This document shows, piece after piece, positions 14,630-23,110 of a stretch of DNA of 64,000 nucleotides. The position numbers and the translations under genes were made by a program. Under the pieces are notes generated by a model, which was given only the letters and a program-made list of their open reading frames with translations, did not search any database and was not told the origin of the DNA. Every line of letters starts with the position of its first letter. Within the stretch, counting starts at the first letter, position 1. The stretch lies in contig NZ_JABVZR010000001.1 in NCBI RefSeq assembly GCF_017163935.1, positions 806,001 to 870,000 on the forward strand, written 5' to 3'. Source of the DNA: Novosphingobium terrae (lineage in GTDB: Bacteria; Pseudomonadota; Alphaproteobacteria; Sphingomonadales; Sphingomonadaceae).

Positions 14630-14731
14630 TCAGGCGAAACGTGTCGCCCTTGAGGCAATTGCCCATGCAATCTGTTCCTGAACACAGGGAAATAGGATCT
14701 GACGTGAGGTGCGAGCGAAAGCTGCTTGCAT
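14630..14731 (-). CDS. 33-codon leader peptide ORF upstream of the RtcB2-PrfH operon
   Basis: MQAAFARTSRQILFP begins a 33-residue frame from the ATG at 14731 to the stop at 14630. Its ribosome binding site, AAGGAAAGGAGAAGACC just before the ATG, is among the strongest in the window, which is the main reason to believe it is translated. The peptide ends IASRATRFA. It contains no run of one amino acid typical of biosynthetic attenuators. A terminator-like hairpin and a hairpin hiding the next ribosome binding site follow, so it may sense translation itself. It could instead be an independent small protein. Confidence 0.5.
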   Translation of the reverse strand: MQAAFARTSRQILFPCVQEQIAWAIASRATRFA

Positions 14732-14844
14732 GGTCTTCTCCTTTCCTTGGTTCGAAACAGGCCGATACTGGCTGGCGGCGCTCTTAATGCAGATTGACGA
14801 TGGGCACAAGAGACACCTATTCATTTAACCAATGTCTCAGGGAT

Positions 14845-15030
14845 CACACTTGAAAACCATCCTGTTCATTTGCAGAAAGATCTTCAATGATGCCATGCTC
14901 TGGCAAGGCGGGCGCATCCTGCAGGACCAGGATAGCAGCGCCGCCGGCTCCTTTAATCAGATGTGCATGAATCTTGTATTGACTGGCTGGTGGAACGTGA
15001 AGCCGGTGCTGAGCGCTGAGCGGCTGATAC
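14845..15030 (-). pseudogene. fragment of an unrecognised protein gene, C-terminal part
   Basis: The minus strand contains a coherent protein-like frame, QYKIHAHLIKGAGGAAILV...EDLSANEQDGFQV, ending at a TGA at 14845-14847. Upstream the reading frame breaks; a different minus frame (LIDDIIEPFVSINPTKSLNE) continues for a short way. No start or ribosome binding site is seen. This looks like the decayed end of an island gene. Confidence 0.3.
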
Positions 15031-15134
15031 CCTCGTTGACAATGCTTCGTTAAGGCTCTTCGTCGGGTTGATGCTCACAAAAGGCTCTATGATGTCGTCA
15101 ATCAATGTTTCAGCCCGGCCTACCTATAAGCCAC

Positions 15135-16085
15135 TCATACGCTTACCTCGTCGACAGCAATTCGCGCCTGCTTCACATCGTTGTAGGTCCGCTTTTCACC
15201 TTTGACCTTCCACTCAGACAGGCCATTGCTGCTACGATCCAGCACGACGGCTGCCGCGGCAGAGGGGCTAGAAAAGCTATAAGGCTTCACAAATATATAC
15301 CGCCCCTCGGCGCTGGCTTGCAGCACGCCCCGTTTCACTAAGTTTTCTTTCAACGTGGTATAGCTTTGCTGGACATAGCCAGTGTCTTTCAATGCCTGCG
15401 AACCCTCTAGAACGACAAATTCGCCATCTTCCTCCACGGCCTCCGCTTGAATGCCGGAGCGATGGCGGATTTCAAAAGTGATTTCGCCACTGGTGCGCTG
15501 CGCCACCGGCGTAGCCGTTTGTGTCACTGCACGCGGCTGCGGTTTCAGCATATCCAGCCCGACTACGGGCAATATGATTTTCAGATTGGCGAGGAACTGT
15601 TCCATGTTTGCTTGATCGGCTTCGGGTAAGCGACGGCGATTGCCGCCGGGCGCGGTGCCATTGTCCAGCGTAACTCGGTTTGCCGCATGTGCCAATTCGA
15701 TTAACCGGGCTTCAAGATATTCGACATGACCTTTCGACAGATCATCGTCGCTGGTGGTAACGGCAATTGCCGTTTCCCAGAATTCCCGCTGCTGTGCGCT
15801 CTGCTTGATCCGCTCACGCACGCTGTTGGCCGAACCGATATAGGTTCGCGTGCCGCCCACTGCCTCGGGATCGGGACCAGCGAGGATGTAGATGCCGGTT
15901 CGATCCAGTTCTGGCCGAGCAGTGAGCGCGGCAAAGGTGGTGCTCGTGGCGACGAAGGTCAGACCAGTCCAACCATGAATCGTGGCCTTGCGCAAGCCGG
16001 TGGGTGTGCCATCAACCAGGAAAAGTTGGATGGTGCGGCCGAAAATTTCGCCCAAAGTCTGTTCGAAAGCGTTTGAAATCATCAC
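15135..16085 (-). CDS. GIY-YIG nuclease-like protein with DUF4357 domain
   Basis: 316 residues. A GIY-YIG domain occupies about residues 60-150: TGIYILAGPD, RTYIGSANSVRERIKQS and the glutamate-bearing segment VEYLEARLIELA, then N in NRVTLDNG. A Pro/Ala/Thr linker near 195 leads to a C-terminal DUF4357-type module with SFSSPSAAAAVVLDRSSNG and WKVKGEKRTYND. Proteins with this pairing are common in mobile islands and near restriction-modification genes; their exact substrate is not established. GC content here is lower than in the neighbours, and decayed gene fragments flank it on both sides, which supports acquisition by transfer. Confidence 0.8.
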   Translation of the reverse strand: MMISNAFEQTLGEIFGRTIQLFLVDGTPTGLRKATIHGWTGLTFVATSTTFAALTARPELDRTGIYILAGPDPEAVGGTRTYIGSANSVRERIKQSAQQREFWETAIAVTTSDDDLSKGHVEYLEARLIELAHAANRVTLDNGTAPGGNRRRLPEADQANMEQFLANLKIILPVVGLDMLKPQPRAVTQTATPVAQRTSGEITFEIRHRSGIQAEAVEEDGEFVVLEGSQALKDTGYVQQSYTTLKENLVKRGVLQASAEGRYIFVKPYSFSSPSAAAAVVLDRSSNGLSEWKVKGEKRTYNDVKQARIAVDEVSV

Positions 16086-16099
16086 TCAACTTCTCCGCA

Positions 16100-16358
16100 T
16101 TAAGTCAGTGCGTCAACCACAACTTTGATTTCCTCCTGTGCAACAAGCCCATGCCCCAAGATGGCGGCTAATATATCGTCAGGCTCGGCCAAGCCTTCCT
16201 CAATCTCGTTCTCGTTTTCGCGCAGCCTACTGTTGTCGAGATTGACATCGCGCAGACACCTGCAACTGGCCGACCAGATACTCGCGCAAGGGGCTGGCAT
16301 CGACAAAGGCTTCAGCCCTTGCTTGATCGCCCAGTAGTCCGGCTGCAAAAAGTGGCAT
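16100..16358 (-). pseudogene. frameshifted remnant of an island gene
   Basis: Two minus-strand frames read as protein but do not join. One, from an ATG at 16358, gives MPLFAAGLLGDQARAEAFVD...LREYLVGQLQ and stops at 16227. The other ends at 16100 with an acidic tail, ENENEIEEGLAEPDDILAAI. A single frameshift would merge them. No family is recognised. It lies 14 nt upstream of the GIY-YIG gene on the same strand. Confidence 0.35.
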
Positions 16359-16425
16359 GACCCGTCGTCAGTATTTTGATGGCTTGCCGGCGATGTGCGC
16401 TGCATGGCTGGGCCAAGTGGATGCC

Positions 16426-16599
16426 TTAACTCGCCATGGCGGCGCGAGCCCGCTCGGCATACGCATCCCAAGCTTTGGCATGGACGTTCGGGCCTCGCCG
16501 ATCGTTGTAGTCATAGGCATCTTGTGTTCGTAGCACTTGATGTGCCAGAGATTCTCGACATTTGGGCTGGGGATGTTGGCCCAATCGGCATGCCTTTCC
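16426..16599 (-). pseudogene. C-terminal remnant of a probable tyrosine integrase at tRNA-Ile
   Basis: A minus-strand frame ends at the TAA at 16426 with ESLAHQVLRTQDAYDYNDRR, then HAKAWDAYAERARAAMAS. The spacing L-A-H ... A-Y ... R ... W-x-x-Y resembles the extreme C-terminus of P4-type integrases. Upstream the frame is closed, so the catalytic domain is gone or shifted. The position about 110 nt beyond the 3' end of tRNA-Ile is where such integrases lie. The catalytic Tyr cannot be shown, so the call stays tentative. Confidence 0.35.
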
Positions 16600-16707
16600 T
16601 TAAGGGAAAAGGTGAGCAGCTCGCCCATTGTGTCACGATAATGTGTCACAGATCGACTCAAAAGCTTTTCGTTTTCCAATAATTTTTTCAGGCACTTATC
16701 AAGGCAT

Positions 16708-16783
16708 TGGTGGGCCCGGCAGGATTCGAACCCGCGACCTAGCCGTTATGAGCGGCCAGCTCTAACCGCTGAGCTACAGGCCC
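16708..16783 (-). tRNA. tRNA-Ile2 (anticodon CAU)
   Basis: The acceptor stem pairs GGGCCTG with CGGGCCC, the discriminator is A, CCA is encoded, and the T-loop is TTCGAAT. The anticodon arm GGCCG-CTCATAA-CGGCT gives CAT. The body matches alphaproteobacterial tRNA-Ile2, in which C34 is converted to lysidine to read AUA, rather than an initiator or elongator tRNA-Met. Its 3' end faces a decayed island. Confidence 0.9.
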
Positions 16784-16817
16784 CACCGGTGGATGTCCGT
16801 TAGCGGCGCGAAGCGCG

Positions 16818-17834
16818 CTAGGCAAGTACCACCGATTCCATGATTTCCTTTACCGATGTCGGTTTCACCCGCGCCGCGATCAGCCGGGTGAACACCGCGC
16901 GCCACCAGTCATACATACGGTCCAGATCGCCCGCCGTGCGCACATAGGGCGTGTAGCCGGGGCTCAGCGAGGGGCTGTGGAAGGACAAGACCACCACCGG
17001 CAATTGCGCTTCAACCGCCAGATCCACCGCACGCAGCGCTTCGGCGATGGTCACGCCTTCGGGCGTCAGCGGAATGCGGTCGAGCAGGCGCAGGCGGGCC
17101 ATCGCTCCCTGCATCCGCCCCATCTGCGACACCGCCGGAAACAGCCTTTGCCCCCAGTGCCGCAGGCCGCCGGCGAAGACCGAGGTCAGCGGCAGCTCCA
17201 TCAGCGTGCGTGCCTCATCCACCCACCATGGGTGAAGGCCCAGATGGCTGTAATCCGGCCCGCCGCCGGGCGAATAGTCGAAGCGGGAGCGCACCGATGT
17301 ATCGATGGCAATGCCCGCTTCCTGCAGGATCGATGCGGTGTTGGGCCCGGTGCCATAGCGCCCGGCGCGGTAGATCAGCGGCTTGACGCCGAAATTGCGC
17401 TGGATCGTTTCATGCAGATGCATGAATTTGGCGCGCTCCAGCTCATAGGGCAGATTGCCCGCGAAGCTGTTGTGCTGGTTGACCTCTTCCTCATGCGGCG
17501 GGTTGACCCAGGGGTGCAACTGCACGCCCACCTCGGCGTTGCCCTGCGCCAGCGGCTCACGCAGCACCTCGGCGGCCAGCGGGGATGTGGCGATGGGGTA
17601 GTCGATCAGATAGACCGGCACCACGCCGAAGCCGCCGCAGAACTCCTGAAACTTGGTGATCCAGCCCACCGTATCGACAGTGTGCCCGCTGGCGCGCAGC
17701 GGCTGGGTCCAGTCGAACTCTTCCTCGGTGTCCACGGTCAGCAGGAAGCGCTGGCCCATACCAGCCTTGAAACGCACGAGTGCGTTTTCGGCTGGAGCGT
17801 CGCTCAGTCGAAGGCTTGCCAAATCATGCCTCAT
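16818..17834 (-). CDS. polysaccharide deacetylase-like protein (WalW type)
   Basis: 338 residues; the ATG at 17834 follows the histidine-kinase gene by 10 nt, and a second ATG at residue 26 (MGQRFLLTVDTEEEFDW) is where conservation begins. FLLTVDTEEEFDW carries the metal-site Asp of the NodB fold, VQLHPWVNPP supplies histidines, and YRAGRYGTGPNT and VVLSFHSPSLSPG complete the barrel. Proteins of this group hydrolyse N- or O-acetyl groups on polysaccharides; the substrate here is unknown. No clear signal peptide is visible. It probably forms an operon with the kinase-like gene upstream. Confidence 0.75.
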   Translation of the reverse strand: MRHDLASLRLSDAPAENALVRFKAGMGQRFLLTVDTEEEFDWTQPLRASGHTVDTVGWITKFQEFCGGFGVVPVYLIDYPIATSPLAAEVLREPLAQGNAEVGVQLHPWVNPPHEEEVNQHNSFAGNLPYELERAKFMHLHETIQRNFGVKPLIYRAGRYGTGPNTASILQEAGIAIDTSVRSRFDYSPGGGPDYSHLGLHPWWVDEARTLMELPLTSVFAGGLRHWGQRLFPAVSQMGRMQGAMARLRLLDRIPLTPEGVTIAEALRAVDLAVEAQLPVVVLSFHSPSLSPGYTPYVRTAGDLDRMYDWWRAVFTRLIAARVKPTSVKEIMESVVLA

Positions 17835-17844
17835 CCGGCGCGCC

Positions 17845-19593
17845 TCAGGCCGCAGAGATCGCGGACTGTCCCTTGTCGCCGGGATGCTCTTCGCTAGGTT
17901 CCAGCGGCATGCGGGTCAACCCCGGCAAAAGGAGCGACAATCGATCTTTTTCACGCAGCAGGCGCCCGCCCGCCGCGCGCGCCTCGGCAGCGGCCAGGCG
18001 CAGGGCAAAGCCGGTGCCAAACATGCCCGCCCAGGGTCCGCCGCCCTGGCCGTGGCCGTCACCGGTTCCGGCATGGAACAGCCCGACATTGCCAAGCCCG
18101 GCCAGAGCTGCGGGCAGTGCCATGGCGATGGTGATCTGGCCGCCGACATGCTCGGGCGCCTGAACGAGCGAGACCGCCAGCTGCTCACCCGCCACCGCAT
18201 GGCTGGAGAGCGCGGCGAGCAAGCGCCAGATCAGCCTTTCGGCCTCCAGCGCGGGCAGGGCGACGGGGGCAGAGGCCTCCCCGCCCGAGAGGGCAACGCG
18301 AATCCCGCGGGTCTGCGCCTGAGGCGTCAGCCGGGCCAGCGCGGCCTTGAGGCATTCGGCCATGTCGCAGGCGCCGCTTGCCAGCTCCATGGCGCCGCTG
18401 TCGAGCCTTGCGAAACGTTCCAGCTCCTCGAAACCGGCGAGCATGCGCGCGCTGTCGGCGGCGATGACGGCGGCCAGAGCGCGATATTCATGCGGCGTGG
18501 GGCCGAAGAGCTGCTGCTGGATGATCTCGGCAAAGCCCTGAATGGCGTTGACCGGCGTGCGCAGCTCATGAAGCACCTGACGCAGGCGGTCGCCCTCGCC
18601 GGAGGGAGGCGCCTTTTGCGCCTCATTGCCGACAGGGCGGCGCAAGCGGCCCATATGGCCCACGAAACGCCCGCTCAGCGCATCGAAGCGCGGCACACCA
18701 TCGACCTGCCAGTCACCCGCGACGCCCTGAGCGCCCTCCAGCGTGACTGAAATCGCCCGGAAGGGCTGATGCTGCCGCACCGCCAGCGCGAGCGCCGGAT
18801 GATGCGCCAGCAGATGGCCGACGACCATCGGCGCCATACCGCCCTCAGCCCAGGTGATGCGGCCTTCGGTGTCGCTTGTGAAATCGAAGGCGCGAATCGG
18901 GTTGAAGGGCGTGACATCGCCATCGAGCGGCAGTTGCGGCGCGTCCGAAGCGGGCGTGGAATTGCGGGCGCGGCGGAAGGCCTCGATCCGGCGGACGATG
19001 GCGCCGATGCTGCTGTCGCCGGGGGGCGGGGTAGGGGCTTCCTCTACGGGCTGGGGTTGCGCCTTGACCGGGGGAAGCTCGGCAACCAGCTCAAGCGGGG
19101 CGGCCTGCTCGGGGGCGGGTTCGGCCTGTTGGGGCGCTGCCGCCTCTTCGGGAGCGGGCAGGCCTCTTTCGGCAATGCCCAGCCGTGCCAGCAGCGCGCG
19201 GGCACGCGGCGGAAGATCGGCTCTTTCCCGCAGAGTGCCGCGTGCATGCAGCGGCAGGGCCGGGATCAGATCCAGCCATTGCTCATCGCCCAGCTCCGCC
19301 GAGCGGATCGCCGCCGTCGCCACAGCAGGCTCCATGCCGCATAGCGCGGCCATCAGGCGCGGAGATCGCAGGCGCTGCCCCGGCTGGCCCAGCATCCGCG
19401 CGCGATCCGCAGCAGGGATGTTCGCCGCCAATTCGCCCAGCCGCTGATAGGCAGCATCCACCAGCGGGCCGGTCGCCTCCGCCGGCATGGTGCCAAGCAG
19501 ATCGATCAGCTGTCGCAGCTGGATGCGCGCGACACTGGCCCCCATCGGGACCAGCCGCAACACCGTGGCAAGGCGATCATCATAGAGCATCAA
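17845..19593 (-). CDS. histidine kinase-like protein with degenerate ATPase domain
   Basis: 582 residues. The first 140 are alpha-helical and hydrophilic, followed by a Pro/Ala/Glu-rich linker (140-200), a PAS-like segment (about 225-330) and a HisKA domain with LHELRTPVNAIQGFAEII near residue 345. The C-terminal HATPase region is shortened and lacks the usual N-box asparagines (WRLLAALSSHAV stands in that place) and the D-x-G-x-G box, although GTGFALRLAAAEARAAGG resembles the G2 box. No membrane helices are seen, so it is cytosolic. It keeps the phosphorylatable His but may not bind ATP, and could act as a phosphotransfer or scaffold protein. Confidence 0.75.
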   Translation of the reverse strand: MMLYDDRLATVLRLVPMGASVARIQLRQLIDLLGTMPAEATGPLVDAAYQRLGELAANIPAADRARMLGQPGQRLRSPRLMAALCGMEPAVATAAIRSAELGDEQWLDLIPALPLHARGTLRERADLPPRARALLARLGIAERGLPAPEEAAAPQQAEPAPEQAAPLELVAELPPVKAQPQPVEEAPTPPPGDSSIGAIVRRIEAFRRARNSTPASDAPQLPLDGDVTPFNPIRAFDFTSDTEGRITWAEGGMAPMVVGHLLAHHPALALAVRQHQPFRAISVTLEGAQGVAGDWQVDGVPRFDALSGRFVGHMGRLRRPVGNEAQKAPPSGEGDRLRQVLHELRTPVNAIQGFAEIIQQQLFGPTPHEYRALAAVIAADSARMLAGFEELERFARLDSGAMELASGACDMAECLKAALARLTPQAQTRGIRVALSGGEASAPVALPALEAERLIWRLLAALSSHAVAGEQLAVSLVQAPEHVGGQITIAMALPAALAGLGNVGLFHAGTGDGHGQGGGPWAGMFGTGFALRLAAAEARAAGGRLLREKDRLSLLLPGLTRMPLEPSEEHPGDKGQSAISAA

Positions 19594-19880
19594 ACGATTC
19601 GGAGCACCTCTAAGGCCCAGGGGACCATATGATTACAACGCATTTGGTTACGGCGATGCCAACGCGATAGAAACGCAGCAGGCCGAACCCCCGCTTTCGT
19701 CATGACCCTGCCTAGCAGCTTGGCCATAAGGCGAAAGACCCATCGCAGAGCACGTTGCAAAGCGGGACGATTGCGGGCATAGACAATATTATTATCAGCT
19801 GCCGCAACGCATGCAGCGTTTGTTTCCTCCAATGTAGGCTAATCCTGCATTTTGCATAGGGTGGGGTTTTCAAGACGTTT

Positions 19881-20348
19881 ATGGCCAATCTCGACCAGAT
19901 CGATCGCCGGCTGCTCGCCGAGCTGCAGGACGAAGGGCGCGTAACCAACGTCGAGCTGGCGCAGCGCGTCGGCCTCACCGCGCCGCCCTGCCTGCGCCGC
20001 GTGCGCGCGCTGGAGGAAATGGGCGTGATTCGCGGCTACCACGCCGAACTCGACGCTGCCAAGCTGGGTTTCGCTATCACCGTTTTCGCCATGGTCTCGC
20101 TGAAGAGCCAGGCCGAAGACTCGCTGAGGCAGTTCGAAGATCACGTTCGCCAACTTCCCGAAGTGCGCGAATGCCACATGCTCAATGGCGAAATCGACTT
20201 CATCCTGAAAATCGTCAGCCGTGATCTCCAGAGCTTCCAGGAGTTCCTGACCAGCAAGCTGACACCCGCGCCTAACGTGGCGAGTGTTAAGACTTCGCTG
20301 ACGATCCGCACCTCGAAGCATATTCCGGGTGTGCCGTTGGAGGTTTGA
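19881..20348 (+). CDS. Lrp/AsnC-family transcriptional regulator
   Basis: 155 residues, standard length. The N-terminal helix-turn-helix reads LDQIDRRLLAELQDEGRVTNVELAQRVGLTAPPCLRRVRALEEMGVI, which is the classic Lrp pattern, and the C-terminal RAM domain (about 65-150) contains VRECHMLNGEIDFILKIVSRD. Lrp-type proteins form octamers and respond to amino acids; the effector here is unknown. It is divergent from the kinase operon across a 287-nt gap in which I see no other gene. Confidence 0.92.
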   Translation: MANLDQIDRRLLAELQDEGRVTNVELAQRVGLTAPPCLRRVRALEEMGVIRGYHAELDAAKLGFAITVFAMVSLKSQAEDSLRQFEDHVRQLPEVRECHMLNGEIDFILKIVSRDLQSFQEFLTSKLTPAPNVASVKTSLTIRTSKHIPGVPLEV

Positions 20349-20377
20349 GTTTTTTCAGAAGGTTGAAAAGGGAAGAT

Positions 20378-20601
20378 GCGAGGGGATTATCCCCTCGCGC
20401 TCCCGTTAATGTCTACGTTGTGCTTCGGGTTCGGCCTTGGGTTAAGGTCGCCGCGCCGCAGGCTGTAAAACGATAAAAGGCGCCGAGGCTAATTGCCTGC
20501 GGCGCCTTTTTCGTGCCCGTGGAAAGTTTGCGCACCGTTCGGATGCCACCAACCTTCATGTCGGGAGACGTCATGGGAGCGCGAGGGGGTAACCCCCTCG
20601 C
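20378..20601. repeat. dispersed palindromic element, complete copy (copy a)
   Basis: The left end is a hairpin GCGAGGGG...CCCCTCGC followed by GCTCCC; the right end is the inverse, GGGAGC followed by GCGAGGGG...CCCCTCGC. The centre holds GGCGCC/GGCGCC arms that form a terminator-like stem with a T-run at 20476-20513. It separates the Lrp gene from the convergent accC. Confidence 0.8.
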
Positions 20602-20612
20602 ACTTCACTTCC

Positions 20613-21962
20613 TTAATTGACCTTCTTGGCCAACCACTCTTCCAGCCACTTGATGGTGTAATCGCCGCTGCGGAAATCAGGCTCCTGCAACAGGGCCTGA
20701 TGCAGCGGGATCGAGGTCTTCGGACCCTGAATCACCATTTCTTCCAGCGCGCGCTTCAGGCGCATGATGCAGCCCTCGCGCGTGCGGCCATAGACGATCA
20801 GCTTGGCGATCATCGAATCGTAGTAGGGTGGAATGCGATAACCGGCATAGAGCCCGCTATCCACGCGCACATTCAGGCCGCCCGAAGCGTGATAATGCTC
20901 CACCAGACCGGGCGAAGGCGCGAAGGTCCAGGGGTCCTCGGCGTTGATACGGCATTCGATGGCGTGGCCACGGAATTCGATATCTTCCTGCTTCACCGAC
21001 AGCGGCTGGCCGTCGGCAATGCGGATCTGCTCGCGCACGAGGTCGAGGCCGGTGATGGCCTCGGTCACCGGATGCTCCACCTGCAGACGGGTGTTCATCT
21101 CGATGAAGTAGAACTCACCCTTTTCCCACAGGAACTCGATGGTGCCAGCACCACGATAGCCCATGTCGGCCATGGCCTTGGCCACGATGCCGCCCATGCG
21201 CGAACGCTCTTCGGGCGTGATGACGGGCGAGGGGGCCTCTTCCAGCACCTTCTGGTGGCGGCGCTGCAGCGAGCAGTCGCGCTCGCCAAGGTGAATGGCT
21301 TCACCCTTGCCGTCGCCGAAGATTTGGAATTCTATGTGGCGCGGATTGCCGAGATACTTCTCGATATAGACCGTCGCGTCGCCGAAAGCGGCCTTCGCCT
21401 CGGACCCGGCCTGCTGCATCAGCGTTTCGAGGTCTTCGGGTGCATTGCACACCTTCATGCCGCGACCGCCGCCGCCGCTGGCGGCCTTGATGATCACAGG
21501 ATAGCCGATTTCCTCGGCGATCTTGTGCGCTTCATCCACATCCGAGACCGCGCCGGCGCTGCCGGGCACCAGCGGCATGCCCAGATCGCCCGCCGTCTTC
21601 TTGGCGGTGACCTTGTCACCCATGGTGCGGATATGCTCGGGCTTGGGGCCGATCCAGGTGATGCCATGCGCCTCGACGATCTCGGCGAAGCGGGCGTTCT
21701 CGGACAAGAAGCCATAGCCGGGATGGATGGCATCCGCCCCGGTGATCTCGGCCGCGCTGATGATGGCGGCCACGTTGAGATAGCTGTCCTTGGCCGCCGG
21801 GGGGCCGATGCACACCGCATTGGTGGCCAGGCGCACATGCATGGCATCGGCGTCGGCGGTGGAGTGGACCGCCACCGTCTCGATGCCCATTTCATGCGCG
21901 GCCCGCAGGATGCGCAGTGCGATTTCGCCCCGGTTGGCGATCAGGATCTTTTTGATGGCCAT
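20613..21962 (-). CDS. accC: acetyl-CoA carboxylase, biotin carboxylase subunit
   Basis: 449 residues, normal length. [20 protein letters not shown] opens the N-terminal domain, [13 protein letters not shown] near 165 is the ATP-grasp glycine loop, [18 protein letters not shown] and [26 protein letters not shown] (near 275-300) carry the catalytic Glu, Asn and Arg. The enzyme carboxylates the biotin of AccB with ATP and bicarbonate, the first half of malonyl-CoA synthesis. It follows accB by 7 nt and is co-transcribed with it and probably aroQ. Confidence 0.97.
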   Translation of the reverse strand: MAIKKILIANRGEIALRILRAAHEMGIETVAVHSTADADAMHVRLATNAVCIGPPAAKDSYLNVAAIISAAEITGADAIHPGYGFLSENARFAEIVEAHGITWIGPKPEHIRTMGDKVTAKKTAGDLGMPLVPGSAGAVSDVDEAHKIAEEIGYPVIIKAASGGGGRGMKVCNAPEDLETLMQQAGSEAKAAFGDATVYIEKYLGNPRHIEFQIFGDGKGEAIHLGERDCSLQRRHQKVLEEAPSPVITPEERSRMGGIVAKAMADMGYRGAGTIEFLWEKGEFYFIEMNTRLQVEHPVTEAITGLDLVREQIRIADGQPLSVKQEDIEFRGHAIECRINAEDPWTFAPSPGLVEHYHASGGLNVRVDSGLYAGYRIPPYYDSMIAKLIVYGRTREGCIMRLKRALEEMVIQGPKTSIPLHQALLQEPDFRSGDYTIKWLEEWLAKKVN

Positions 21963-21969
21963 GGGAGGC

Positions 21970-22476
21970 TTAGCCGATCACCACCAGCGGCTGATCGAAT
22001 TCGACCGGCTGGCCGTTGTCGATCAGGATGGCCTTGACGGTGCCTGCGCTGGGGGCAGTGATGGGGTTCATCACCTTCATGGCTTCCACGATCAGCAGCG
22101 TGTCACCGGCCTTCACGGCCTTGCCCACGCTGACGAATTCGGGCGCGCCGGGCTCGGCGGCCAGATAGGCGGTGCCGACCATGGGCGACTTCACGGGCTT
22201 GCCGTCATAGGCAGGCTCGGCAGCGACAGCCGGGGCTGCAGCTGCAGCGACGGGCGCGGCGGCGGCAGGTGCGGGCGCATAGGCCACGGGGGCAGCGGCC
22301 ACCACCTGGGGGGCGCCGCGCACGACGCGGATCTTGCGATCGCCATCGGCGACCTCGATCTCGGTCAGATTGGTTTCGGCCAGCAGCTCGGCCAGTTCGC
22401 GCACCAGCGTGCCGTCGATATTCATGCCCAGGTCGCCGGTCTTGCCGTCGCGGCCCGTGTTGTTGTCGTCGCTCAT
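21970..22476 (-). CDS. accB: acetyl-CoA carboxylase, biotin carboxyl carrier protein
   Basis: 168 residues. The N-terminal 60 residues ([19 protein letters not shown]...KIRVVRG) are followed by an Ala/Pro-rich flexible linker and a C-terminal biotinyl domain. The biotin-accepting lysine is in [12 protein letters not shown] near residue 134. AccB carries carboxybiotin between AccC and AccAD. The start ATG at 22476 is preceded by a GGGGA-type site. The order aroQ-accB-accC is conserved in many proteobacteria. Confidence 0.96.
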   Translation of the reverse strand: MSDDNNTGRDGKTGDLGMNIDGTLVRELAELLAETNLTEIEVADGDRKIRVVRGAPQVVAAAPVAYAPAPAAAAPVAAAAAPAVAAEPAYDGKPVKSPMVGTAYLAAEPGAPEFVSVGKAVKAGDTLLIVEAMKVMNPITAPSAGTVKAILIDNGQPVEFDQPLVVIG

Positions 22477-22573
22477 GGGGTCCCCTTGGCGAAAAATAGA
22501 TCAGCGCGTGCCCCTAGGCCCGTGGAAACCGGCGGGCAAGGGGCAGGCGCATGGTTTTTGCCGGGCAGGCGCC

Positions 22574-23011
22574 TTACAGCGCCGCCACGGCATCGATGGC
22601 CAGCGTATAGGACCTTGCGCCGAAACCCGCAATCGTCGCCATGGCGGCCATGCCGATGTAGCTCTTGTGGCGGAATTCCTCGCGCTTGTGGGGGTTTGAG
22701 AGGTGAACCTCGATCACCGGCACGGTGATGCCCTTGATCGCGTCGTGAATGGCGACGCTGGTGTGGGTGTAGGCGCCGCCGTTCAGGATCACCGCCTTGG
22801 CGCCGGTGGCATTGGCTTCGTGGAGCCAGTCGATCAGAGCGCCTTCATGGTTGGATTGCAAGGCCTTGATCGTCAGACCCAGCGTTTCGCCATGAGCGAC
22901 CAGACGTTCGTTGATGTCCGCCAGCGTCTCGTGACCGTAGATATGCGGTTCGCGGATCCCCAGCAGATTGATGTTGGGGCCGTTGAGGACATAAACGGTG
23001 GAGTCGGTCAT
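22574..23011 (-). CDS. aroQ: 3-dehydroquinate dehydratase, type II
   Basis: 145 residues, typical for the dodecameric type II enzyme. VYVLNGPNINLLGIREPHIYG (residues 6-26) carries the catalytic Tyr region, LKALQSNHEGALIDWLHEA and ILNGGAYTHTSVAIHDAI carry substrate-binding residues, and EVHLSNPHKREEFRHKS holds the catalytic His segment. It dehydrates 3-dehydroquinate in the shikimate pathway. It sits 97 nt upstream of accB on the same strand. Confidence 0.96.
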   Translation of the reverse strand: MTDSTVYVLNGPNINLLGIREPHIYGHETLADINERLVAHGETLGLTIKALQSNHEGALIDWLHEANATGAKAVILNGGAYTHTSVAIHDAIKGITVPVIEVHLSNPHKREEFRHKSYIGMAAMATIAGFGARSYTLAIDAVAAL

Positions 23012-23110
23012 TGTGATCTACCTGTTTCGGGAGTTTGCCCCGTCATACAGGCAGGGGCCAAGGGTTCAAGCATATGCAAGGGCAGGGAAGCTGCCCTTGC
23101 GAGGGCATGT

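Noticed and set aside
14748..14765. GGTTCGAA word upstream of the leader ORF as an attachment-site copy of tRNA-Ile
   Set aside because: It is in the opposite orientation to the tRNA 3' end and the match stops after eight bases.
16395..16682. Plus-strand 95-codon frame beside tRNA-Ile
   Set aside because: It has no ribosome binding site, and the minus strand carries the more protein-like integrase remnant at the same place.
19590..19832. 80-codon minus-strand frame upstream of the histidine kinase-like gene
   Set aside because: Irregular composition, no ribosome binding site and it runs into the kinase start; probably the promoter region.
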